From positions 1 through 36,616 of the forward strand of contig NZ_WNKZ01000067.1 of NCBI RefSeq assembly GCF_009720835.1: a stretch of 36,616 nucleotides of DNA. Reading direction: 5' to 3'. Both the position numbers and the translations under genes were made by a program. Below the pieces are notes generated by a model. That model made no database searches. It saw only the letters and a program-made list of their open reading frames with translations, and was not told where the DNA came from. Below, in pieces: positions 26,156 to 34,100 of the stretch; the first letter of the stretch is position 1; each line of letters opens with the position of its first letter. This DNA is from Pseudoduganella buxea. Lineage in GTDB: Bacteria; Pseudomonadota; Gammaproteobacteria; Burkholderiales; Burkholderiaceae_D.

Positions 26156-26581
26156 TTAGCGGGTCGGCGTCGCGCCGGCTGGCGTGTTGGCGCCTTCCTT
26201 GGTGCCGGCGGTGCCGGAGCCCATGGTGCCGTCCGCGCCCGAAGCGCCGGACGTACCCGGGGTGCCGGTAGCGCCGGCTGGCGGCATCGTCGTGTCGCTC
26301 GGCGTGCCGGGCGTGCCCGGCGTGCCGGTGGCGCCCGGCGTCGTCGTGCTGTCCGGCATCACGGCACCGCCCGTGGTACCGGTCGCGCCGGTGCCGGAGG
26401 TGCCGGTGCCACCCGTGTCAGGCGTGGTGCCGGTGGCGCCCGTGGTGCCGCCGCTGGTTGCTGCCGGCGACGTGGTGTCGGCCGGAGGCACGTCGGCATT
26501 GCGGTCCTTGCATGCGCCCAGCAGTGCTGCCGAGAGCGCTGCGGTGAGAATCAGTGCGGTGGATTTGCTCAAGGTTTTCAT
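26156..26581 (-). CDS. Gly/Thr/Pro-rich lipoprotein with collagen-like triplets
   Basis: A 141-residue lipoprotein. The signal peptide MKTLSKSTALILTAALSAAL ends in the lipobox LGAC with Cys24, so the mature chain should be lipid-anchored. The rest is almost only Gly, Thr, Ala, Pro, Ser and Asp, with runs of Gly-X-Y character such as GATGTPGTPGTPSD and GATGTPGTSGASGADGT. No globular domain is visible; a disordered or collagen-like stalk is likely. Start at 26581 was chosen for the signal peptide and a strong AAAGGAG site seven bases upstream; the longer frame has no export signal. The function is unknown. Confidence 0.82.
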   Translation of the reverse strand: MKTLSKSTALILTAALSAALLGACKDRNADVPPADTTSPAATSGGTTGATGTTPDTGGTGTSGTGATGTTGGAVMPDSTTTPGATGTPGTPGTPSDTTMPPAGATGTPGTSGASGADGTMGSGTAGTKEGANTPAGATPTR

Positions 26582-26800
26582 GTCGACTCCTTTTTCCAAA
26601 GTGGGTGGGATGTCCATACTGCTATCGCCGACAACGCTGGAATGCGATGCCGATCGACTCTTCATGCCGTGCCGGGCAGCTGCACCGCGGCGCGGTATGG
26701 CCGAGCCATGCGGCTGACCATGTGGCGGCGGACCGTTGCCGTATCCGTAACGCCGGGACTCGTCGTGCATTCATATCGCCATCAAGCGCGATATCCAACT

Positions 26801-26843
26801 CAAGTGCGCAAAACGCTCAAGTGCACAAAGCGCTCAAGTGCGC
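26801..26843 (+). repeat. Tandem 17-bp repeat, 2.5 copies
   Basis: CAAGTGCGCAAAACGCT (26801-26817), CAAGTGCACAAAGCGCT (26818-26834) and the partial copy CAAGTGCGC (26835-26843). The two full copies differ at two positions. The 17-base spacing is not a whole number of helix turns. Confidence 0.75.
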
Positions 26844-26920
26844 GTCCTGTGCGGCATCCTTGCCACTGCCGCCGTGGAACCATCTGCATACTATCGGACC
26901 GGCCAGCGCGCCGTCGGTTC

Positions 26921-26935
26921 GCTTTCGCACACTTG
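26921..26935 (-). repeat. Inverted, diverged copy of the 17-bp repeat
   Basis: On the minus strand CAAGTGTGCGAAAGC, sharing CAAGTG and a GAAAGC/CAAAGC end with the tandem copies about 80 bases away. It is shorter and less exact, so relatedness is probable but not certain. Confidence 0.45.
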
Positions 26936-26978
26936 TTGGCAAATGAACCAACGAACCGCCCCTTTCCAGCAGGGTTTC

Positions 26979-27944
26979 CTAGGCCGGTGCCAGGGTGCGC
27001 AACAGGCCGGGCACCTCGGCCGAAATCTCGCGCGCCAGGTAACCGAGCACGCCATACTTGATGGAAAGCTGATCGCCCGCCGACGCGTGCAGTGCCACGC
27101 CCCAGGCGGCCGCCTGTTCCAGGCTGGCGCCGCGCGCGGCCAGGCCGACGATGATGCCGGCCAAAACGTCACCGGAACCGGAGATGGCCAGCCCGATATT
27201 GCCGCCCTCGTGCTGCCAGCGCCGGCCTTCCGGTGCCGCGATGACGGTGGTGGCGCCCTTCAGTGCCACGACGGCGTTCCAGCGCCGCGCTGCCGCCAGC
27301 GCCGCCCCACGGGGATCGGCCGCGATGTCGGCCTTGTCCGTACCTGTCAGGTGCGACAGCTCACCCGCGTGCGGCGTCAGCAGCACCCTGTCGATGAAGC
27401 GGAAATGCGCCATGTCCTTCGGTTCGTCCAGCAGGTGCGGTTCGCCGGCGGCCCGCACCGCTTCCATGGCGCACGCATCGAGCACGATGGGCGTGCCCGT
27501 GAAGCGGGGCAGCAGGGCGTGCACCAGCTCGGCCGTGGCGCCTTCGTCCTGCATGCCCGGCCCGACCAGCATGGCGCTGGCCTTGCCGGCCAGTTCGCCC
27601 AGCTTGCGGGCGGCCTCGATGGTGAAGCCGCCGTTCGCCGTTTCGGCCAGGCCGATCACGCGCGCTTCGGGAATGGCCATCGCCACCAGCGGTGCCGTGC
27701 TGGCGGCGGTGGCGATGGTCAGCTTGCCGGCGCCGGCGCGCAGTGCCGCCGTCGCGGCCAGCATCACGGCACCAGGCATTTCGCGGGCGCCGCCGACGAT
27801 CAGCACGTGGCCGCGCACTTCCTTGTCGCCGTCGAAGGACGGTTCGGGCAGGGCCCACTCGCGCAGGGTGCGCGTGACGATGTCGACGACGTCGCCGGGG
27901 CTTTCATGCGATGCTTGCGAGGTATGGCTCGTGTTCTGGCTCAT
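26979..27944 (-). CDS. nnrD: ADP-dependent NAD(P)H-hydrate dehydratase
   Basis: Repairs NADHX and NADPHX, the damaged hydrated cofactors, back to NAD(P)H using ADP. The 321-residue protein has the ribokinase-like fold of the YjeF C-terminal domain: GHVLIVGGAREMPGAVMLAA near the N-terminus, LLTPHAGELSHLTG, then NIGLAISGSGDVLAGIIVG with catalytic Asp259. It lacks the N-terminal epimerase (NnrE) domain present in the fused E. coli protein, so the epimerase must be encoded elsewhere. It begins nine bases after the histidine phosphatase gene and is surely in the same operon. Confidence 0.93.
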   Translation of the reverse strand: MSQNTSHTSQASHESPGDVVDIVTRTLREWALPEPSFDGDKEVRGHVLIVGGAREMPGAVMLAATAALRAGAGKLTIATAASTAPLVAMAIPEARVIGLAETANGGFTIEAARKLGELAGKASAMLVGPGMQDEGATAELVHALLPRFTGTPIVLDACAMEAVRAAGEPHLLDEPKDMAHFRFIDRVLLTPHAGELSHLTGTDKADIAADPRGAALAAARRWNAVVALKGATTVIAAPEGRRWQHEGGNIGLAISGSGDVLAGIIVGLAARGASLEQAAAWGVALHASAGDQLSIKYGVLGYLAREISAEVPGLLRTLAPA

Positions 27945-27953
27945 GCTGATCCT

Positions 27954-28718
27954 TTATGCCTTCGGTGCGGCCGGCTGGTCCTTGCCGGCGGTGACGGGCA
28001 CGCCCGTTTCGACCAGCGGTGCGACGAAGTTGGCCACTTGCAGCACCAGCTTGCCGCGCTTGCCGGCATTGGCATCGAAGCCATAGGCCGTCACGCCGCA
28101 ATTGGGTACGTCGCCGGCCCGGTCGATTTCGAGGATGCCGTTTTCGTCCAGCCGTTCGAACAGGTAGCGCAGGCAGTTGACGATAACCTGGTGGCCGACG
28201 ATCAGCACGCGCTCGCCCCGGTATTCGCGGGTGATGGTATCGAGCACGCTGCGCAGGCGCAGGATCACGTCGCACCAGCTTTCGCCGCCCGGCGGGCGGA
28301 AATAGAACTTGCCGACGTGGCGGCGCTGTTCGTGCAGCTCGGGGTATTTGTCGGCGATGCCCAGGGGCGTAAGCCGGTCGACGATGCCGAATTCCTTCTC
28401 GCGCAGGCGCTCGTCGGCCACCATCGACAGCAGGCTTTCGCGCTCGAGCTTTTCGACGACGGCCATGGCCGTGCTGCGTGCCCGCGCATAGGGCGAATAC
28501 AGTACGACATTCGGGCGCTGCTCCGGCGGCATGGCGCGAAACCACTCGCCCAGCGCGTCGGCCTGGCGCATGCCCAGTTCCGACAGCGGCACGTCGACAT
28601 CGCGCTCGGCGATATCGATCAGCAATTGCGAGGCCGCTTCGGCCGCCTCGCGCGCCACGTTACCGGCACTTTGCCCGTGCCGGACGATCCAGATCTGTTG
28701 GGGCCATTTCTGTTCCAT
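27954..28718 (-). CDS. Histidine phosphatase family protein (phosphoglycerate mutase-like)
   Basis: A 254-residue cytoplasmic protein of the histidine phosphatase superfamily. The phosphoacceptor is His14 in IVRHGQSAGN; supporting residues are the Arg pair in SPYARARSTA, Glu108 in LREKEFG and the second His176 in VLIVGHQVIV. All catalytic positions are kept. The 45 C-terminal residues beyond the fold end in an Ala/Pro/Lys tail. The substrate cannot be deduced; it could be a sugar phosphate, a nucleotide or a phosphoprotein. It is co-transcribed with nnrD, nine bases downstream, which hints at metabolite clean-up but does not prove it. Confidence 0.9.
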   Translation of the reverse strand: MEQKWPQQIWIVRHGQSAGNVAREAAEAASQLLIDIAERDVDVPLSELGMRQADALGEWFRAMPPEQRPNVVLYSPYARARSTAMAVVEKLERESLLSMVADERLREKEFGIVDRLTPLGIADKYPELHEQRRHVGKFYFRPPGGESWCDVILRLRSVLDTITREYRGERVLIVGHQVIVNCLRYLFERLDENGILEIDRAGDVPNCGVTAYGFDANAGKRGKLVLQVANFVAPLVETGVPVTAGKDQPAAPKA

Positions 28719-28837
28719 CGCGCTGTTTCCCTAGGATTCGGTGTGCGAATACTAGACGAAACGGCAAAAGCGTGGCGCATGCAAACGGTGCGCGGTGGGC
28801 ACCGTGAAAGTGACGCCGCCCAGGCGTAGGAAGCTTC

Positions 28838-30244
28838 TTACGCGGGCTGCGCGTCCGACTCCAGTTCGGCGTCGCCGTCGAAGACGGCCATGTCGGTTTC
28901 GCCCATCACCCGGCTGGTGACCGTGCCGGCCGTGATCGAGCCGGAGACGTTGAGTGCCGTGCGGCCCATGTCGATCAGCGGTTCGATGGAAATGAGCAGG
29001 CCGGCCAGCGCCACCGGCAGGTTCATCGAGGACAGCACGATCAGTGCGGCGAAGGTGGCGCCGCCGCCCACGCCGGCCACGCCGACCGAGCCGATCATGA
29101 CGATCGCCAGAAGCGGCAGCAGGAAGGCCGCCGTGAACGGATCGATGCCGACGGTGGGCGCGATCATCACGGCCAGCATGGCCGGATAGATGCCGGCGCA
29201 GCCGTTCTGGCCGATGGTGGCGCCGAACGAGGCGGCGAAGTTGGCGATGCCTTCGGGCGTGCCGAGGCGCTGCGTCTGCGTCTGCACGTTCATCGGGATG
29301 GCACCGGCGCTGCTGCGCGACGTGAAGGCGAACGTCAGCACGGGCACGATCTTCCTGGCGAAACGCAGGGGATTGAGCCCCGTGCCGGCGACGATACCCA
29401 GGTGCACGCCGAACATCAGCAGCATGGCGCAGTAGGAAGCGACGACGAAGCCGATCAGGTTCAGGATATCGGCATAGCTGGACGTGGCCACCACCTGGGC
29501 CATCAGGGCGAACACGCCATACGGTGTCAGGCGCAGCACCAGGGTGACGATGCGCATGACGATGGCGTGGGCCACCTTGACGAAATGGTCGAAGGACACG
29601 AACAGTTCCGGCTTCTTGTCGGCGATGCCGTGGGCGGCGATGCCGATGAAGACGGAGAAGATGACGACGGCGATCGTCGACGTCTTGCGCGCGCCCGTCA
29701 TGTCTAGGAAGGGGTTGGCCGGCAGGAACGCCAGGATCATGTTCGGCAGCGACAGGGCCTGGGTGTCGGCCAGCTTGCCCTGCAGGTAGGCGCCGCGCGC
29801 CACCTCGGCCGCACTGGAGGTCAGCCCCACGGCCGTCAGGCCGAACAGCTTGGCCATCAGGATGCCGATGGCGGCCGCGATCAGGGTCGTGATCATCAGG
29901 GTGCCGATGGTCAAGGCGCTGATCTTGCCCAGCGAACTGGCATTGCGCAGCTTCAGGATGGCCGACACGATCGACACCATGATCAAGGGCATGACGATCA
30001 TCTGCAGCAGCTTCACGTAGCCCGTGCCGACGATGTCGAGATACTCCCCCGTGGCCTTGACGACGGGGCTGGCGGCCCCGTAGATGCCCTGCAGCGCCGC
30101 GCCCAGCAGCACGCCCAGCCCCAGTGCCGTGAAGACCCGCACCGTGAACGTGGCGTGGTGCTTCTGCTGGCGGTAAAGAAAGCCCAGCAGCAGGACGGCG
30201 GCGGCCAGGTTCAGCAGGATCGGCAGGAGGGGGGGAAAGGTCAT
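28838..30244 (-). CDS. tcyP: L-cystine/dicarboxylate:cation symporter, TcyP-like
   Basis: Inner-membrane symporter of 468 residues in the dicarboxylate/amino acid:cation symporter (DAACS) family, with about eight helices and two re-entrant loops. Conserved parts are the first re-entrant segment TFAFTSRSSAGAIPMNVQTQ and the later ASFGATIGQNGCAGIYPAML and GVAGVGGGATFAALIVLSS. The sequence around NVQTQTQRLG is characteristic of the TcyP/YdjN cystine branch rather than DctA or GltP. Start at 30244 (MTFPPLLPILLNLAAAVLLL) is the first codon before a membrane helix; the longer frame upstream has no such feature. It is divergent from the small membrane protein gene. Confidence 0.9.
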   Translation of the reverse strand: MTFPPLLPILLNLAAAVLLLGFLYRQQKHHATFTVRVFTALGLGVLLGAALQGIYGAASPVVKATGEYLDIVGTGYVKLLQMIVMPLIMVSIVSAILKLRNASSLGKISALTIGTLMITTLIAAAIGILMAKLFGLTAVGLTSSAAEVARGAYLQGKLADTQALSLPNMILAFLPANPFLDMTGARKTSTIAVVIFSVFIGIAAHGIADKKPELFVSFDHFVKVAHAIVMRIVTLVLRLTPYGVFALMAQVVATSSYADILNLIGFVVASYCAMLLMFGVHLGIVAGTGLNPLRFARKIVPVLTFAFTSRSSAGAIPMNVQTQTQRLGTPEGIANFAASFGATIGQNGCAGIYPAMLAVMIAPTVGIDPFTAAFLLPLLAIVMIGSVGVAGVGGGATFAALIVLSSMNLPVALAGLLISIEPLIDMGRTALNVSGSITAGTVTSRVMGETDMAVFDGDAELESDAQPA

Positions 30245-30399
30245 GGTGAGGTCCAGGTTGATTGCCAGACGGATTTTATCGGAATTGCCAGGACTGTACC
30301 GGAAGCCGTGCGACCTGCTGAGCCGAATTCTGCGAATATTCGCGCATATCGATATGCGCTCGCGCGCCTGCAACGTCCCCTCTTGAAAGTGCCGAACCC

Positions 30400-30915
30400 A
30401 TGAAAGTGCTGCTGAAACTGTTCGGCATCGGTTATATCGCGGTTGCCCTGCTGTTCTTCGGCTGCGGCCTGGCCCTGGTGGGCATGGCCGGCCTGGAAAT
30501 CTGGCATGCGCTATCCTCGGCCGTGGCCGAAGGCGAGCAGCCCCGCTTCGTGCGCATCCTGGAATGCATCGGCCTGCTGACGATCGCCGTGGCCGCTTTC
30601 GAGCTGGGCCAGACCGTGCTGGAAGAAGAAGTGCAGCGCTCGGCCAATATCAGCACGCCGACCCGGGTGCGGCGGTTCCTGTCGCGCTTCATGATCGTCG
30701 TGATCGTGTCGCTGGCTATCGAATGCCTCGTGTCCGCCTTCCAGTCGCTGCACGGGCACCCGGAACTGCTGCCTCACGCCGGCGTTATCGGCGCGTGTGC
30801 CGCCGTGCTGCTGGTTGCATGGGGCGTCTTTATCCGCCTGAATATTTCGGCCGAGGAGCTGGAACCGCAGGCTATGCAAGATGCCCAGGCCGAAGATAAT
30901 AAAGTGGAAACGTAA
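30400..30915 (+). CDS. Small four-helix membrane protein of unknown function
   Basis: A 171-residue protein with four hydrophobic segments (about residues 7-32, 53-72, 93-113 and 124-146) and an acidic soluble C-terminus (AEELEPQAMQDAQAEDNKVE). No catalytic motif is visible. The charged Glu of the second helix (VAAFELGQTVLEEEVQ) and the basic loop TRVRRFLSRF are the most distinct parts. I recall similar Oxalobacteraceae proteins labelled 'general glycosylation pathway protein', but nothing here supports that role. It starts about 155 bases from the divergent tcyP and ends about 190 bases before the RTX gene. Confidence 0.82.
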   Translation: MKVLLKLFGIGYIAVALLFFGCGLALVGMAGLEIWHALSSAVAEGEQPRFVRILECIGLLTIAVAAFELGQTVLEEEVQRSANISTPTRVRRFLSRFMIVVIVSLAIECLVSAFQSLHGHPELLPHAGVIGACAAVLLVAWGVFIRLNISAEELEPQAMQDAQAEDNKVET

Positions 30916-31028
30916 ATTTCTATGCGGAAATTACTGTTTCCATTTATTATTATCAGTGTCAACATCCTTCGCGTGGCTTGTAGCCCAAAAGCAACATCCA
31001 TGATTTGATCCATGCCCCTGCACTCCCC

Positions 31029-31059
31029 GCGCAGCAACTTTTGTTGCTGCGCGTAATTT
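31029..31059 (+). terminator. Strong hairpin before the RTX gene, probable terminator
   Basis: GCGCAGCAAC, loop TTTT, GTTGCTGCGC: a perfect 10-bp stem followed by GTAATTTTT. The T run is offset by four bases, so it is a slightly imperfect intrinsic terminator for the upstream membrane protein gene. It ends about 50 bases before the RTX start codon, so it could instead lie in the RTX leader. A second, imperfect hairpin (30905-30942) overlaps the stop of the upstream gene. Nothing else is visible between 30916 and 31106. Confidence 0.5.
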
Positions 31060-31106
31060 TTCCACGTGTTAAATTGCCGTGTGGAAAATATCTCTTGGAG
31101 AGCAGC

Positions 31107-34100
31107 ATGATCAAGGTAACGGGTCCTGTCATTTATGGCAATATCACCGACGAGACGCAGTACGGCACCGACCAGGCCGACATCTTTATGGGCGGGTTCG
31201 GCGAGTTCGGCGATGCCGGGCAGGATACCGTGCATGCCGGAGCGGGCGATGACCTGATCCTGGGCGGGCATGGCGCGGACGTCCTGAACGGCGGCGACGG
31301 TATCGACACCGTCGATTACAGCGGCGCGGTCGATTTCGGCGGCCTGGAGACCGGTGTGACGGTCGACCTGATGGCCGGCACCGCCTTCGATGGCGCCGCC
31401 GCCGATACGCTGAGCGGCATCGAGAACGTCGTCGGCACGGACATGGCCGACAGCATCGTCGGTCATGCCGGCATGAATATCCTGGTGGGCAACGACGGTG
31501 CCGATACCATCGACGGCGGCGCCGGCTTCGATTTTGCCAGCTACCGCAATGCCACCGGCGGCGTCACGGCCAACCTGGCGACGGGCACCTCGCTCGGCGC
31601 CGACGGTGCCGACGTGCTGCGCAATATTGAAGGCCTCGAGGGCTCGGCATGGAACGACCTGCTGGTCGGCGGCGCGGGCGGCAATATTCTCGACGGCGGC
31701 GCAGGCAACGATACGCTGCAGGGCGGCGCGGGCGACGACAGCCTGACCGGCGGCAGCGGCGACGATACCGCCGTGTTCGCGGGCAACCTGGCCGACTACA
31801 CCATCGTAACCGGCGTCGACGGCCGCATCACCGTGACGGACCTGCAGGCCGGACGCGACGGCAGCGACATCCTGCACGGCATCGGCCACCTGCAGTTCGC
31901 AGACCAGGCCGTGCACCTGGCGCCCGTGGACCGCCTGGTCGGCACCAGCGGCACCGGCGCGGCCGGGCAGGCCGCTGCCAGGCTGCCGGACGGCTCCTAC
32001 GTGATCGCCTACCGCGGTGCCGATGCCGAAGGCGACGGCATCTTCTTCCAGAAGTTCGGCGCCGACGGCACCGCCATTGGCGTGGTGGCGGCGGTCAATA
32101 CGGCCACCGCCGGCAGCCAGGCGGCCGTCAACGTGACGGGCCTGTACGACGGCGGCTGGGTGGCGGTGTATCAGTCCACGCCGACCGGCGGCAATACCGA
32201 CATCGTCGTGCAGCGTTTCAATGCCGACGGCAGCAAGAACGGCGCGGCGGACGTGCTGGCCATTGCGGGCGAGCAGGTCCGACCTGCCGTGGCGCCCACC
32301 GTGGACGGCGGCTTCGTCGTGGCCTGGCAGGGCGGCGGTGCCGACCTCGATATCCAGTCGCAGCGCTTCGACGGCGCCGGCCTGCGCGCCGGCGGCACCG
32401 TCACGGTCAATACGAACAAGACAGGGCAACAGTCCGGCGTCGCCATCGCCGAGCAGGACAACGGCTACCTGGTGGCCTGGCAGTCCGACAACGGCAGCGC
32501 CCATTCGGTGGCCGTGCAGCAGTATCGCTGGGATGGCGAGGCGCTCGGCGGAGAGGTGACCGTCCAGACCACCGGCGTCGTCAGCAACGTCCAGGCCGCC
32601 ACGCTGTACGGCATGGGAGGCAGCACCGCCAGCGGCGTCGTGGTCAGCTGGATCCAGGATGACGGCAATCCCGCCACGCCCGACGACACCGTCATGGTGC
32701 AGCGCTTCGACGCCGCCGGCTCGGCCACCGGCGCAGCCGTTGCAGTGGCCAGCGCCGGCTTCCAGCAGGCGCACGGCATCACCGGCCTGCGCGACGGCGG
32801 CTTCATCGTCACGTGGGACAGCCTGGGCACGGACAACAGCTCGGTCATCATGGCGCGTCATTACCTGGCCGATGGCAGCGCCGCCGGCGCCGCCTTCCAG
32901 GTCAGCCAGGGCGTGCAGGGCAAGGCGCTGGCGCCGTCCGTGACGGAAACGGCCGACGGCCGCGTGGCCGTCAGCTGGAGCGTGCGGGCCGACGACGGCA
33001 CCGTGCGCGTCTTCCACCAGGTCACCGGTGTCGACGGCGGCGCCGAGTTCCTGGCCAGCAGCAGCACCGGCCAGCCGCCGGCGGCGCCCCAGTTCACGAT
33101 CGAGGAAGTGGGGCCGGCAGCGGCGCTGTCGGCAATGGCCCCGGCCATGACCAGCGGCAGCGTGGACGCCGGCAAGGGCGGCGGCTTCGTCGACCGTGGC
33201 ACCATTGAACGGGGCCATGTCGTCATCGACGGTTCGGCCGATCCCGGTGCACTGGTCACGCTGTACGACACCGGCAGCGTGGTCGGCACGGCCAGGGCGG
33301 CCGGCGACGGCAGCTGGTCGATCGAATTCACCCAGCTCAGCGCCGGCGCACACAGCTTCAGCGCCATCGCCACCGATGCGCTGGGCCAGGTCAGTGCCGC
33401 CAGCGCCGTCGTTGCCGTCACGATCGTCGAACCCGTCATCACCGTTATCGACGGCACCGCCGGCAACGACAGCGAAGCCTGGTTCCTCGAGCACGGCGCC
33501 GGCGACCACGCGCAGATCGTCAACGCGGGCGCCGGCAACGACACCATCAACGGCGGCGGCGGTGCCGACACGCTCAACGGCGGCGCCGGCAACGACACCT
33601 TCCTCGTCAACGACGTCGACGCAGTCGTCGTCGAACTGGCCAGGGGCGGTACCGACACCGTCGTCGCCACCGTGAACGTCACCCTGGCGCAGGAAGTGGA
33701 ACACCTCGTCTTCAAGGGCGAGGCAGGCCTGGCCGGCCACGGCAATGCGCTGAACAACGCCATGACGGGCAGCACGGGCGCCGATTCGCTGTATGGCGGG
33801 CATGGCAACGACACGCTGGCCGGCGGCGACGGCAACGACCTGCTCGACGGCGGCGCCGGCAATGACGCGATGAGCGGCGGCGCCGGTGACGACATCTATG
33901 TCGTCGACTCACGCACCGATACCGTCGTTGAAGTGGCGGCGGCGGTGGGCATCGACACGGTGCGCACCACGCTGGCTGCATACACGCTGGGCACCGGCGT
34001 GGAACAGCTGGCGTACATGGGCGAAGCAGCCTTCGCCGGCACCGGCAATGCACTGAACAACGCCATCACGGGCGGCATGGGCGCCGACCGCCTCGACGGC

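Larger units (their letters stand above)
26582..26978 (+). other. Intergenic stretch with repeats upstream of the lipoprotein gene
   Basis: 397 bases between the lipoprotein start and the nnrD stop. I see no convincing gene; frames crossing it have poor codon bias and run into the neighbours' shadows. It contains the 17-bp repeats listed separately and is noticeably less G/C-rich around 26760-26850. It presumably holds the lipoprotein promoter. Confidence 0.55.

Noticed and set aside
31040..31075. TTGCTG ... GTTAAA as an RTX promoter
   Set aside because: The hexamers are weak, 18 bases apart, and the first lies inside the hairpin stem.
30774..33803. 1009-codon minus-strand frame opposite the RTX gene
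   Set aside because: Antisense to GGxGxD repeats, which produce long open frames rich in Val, Ala, His and Gly; no domain or start context.
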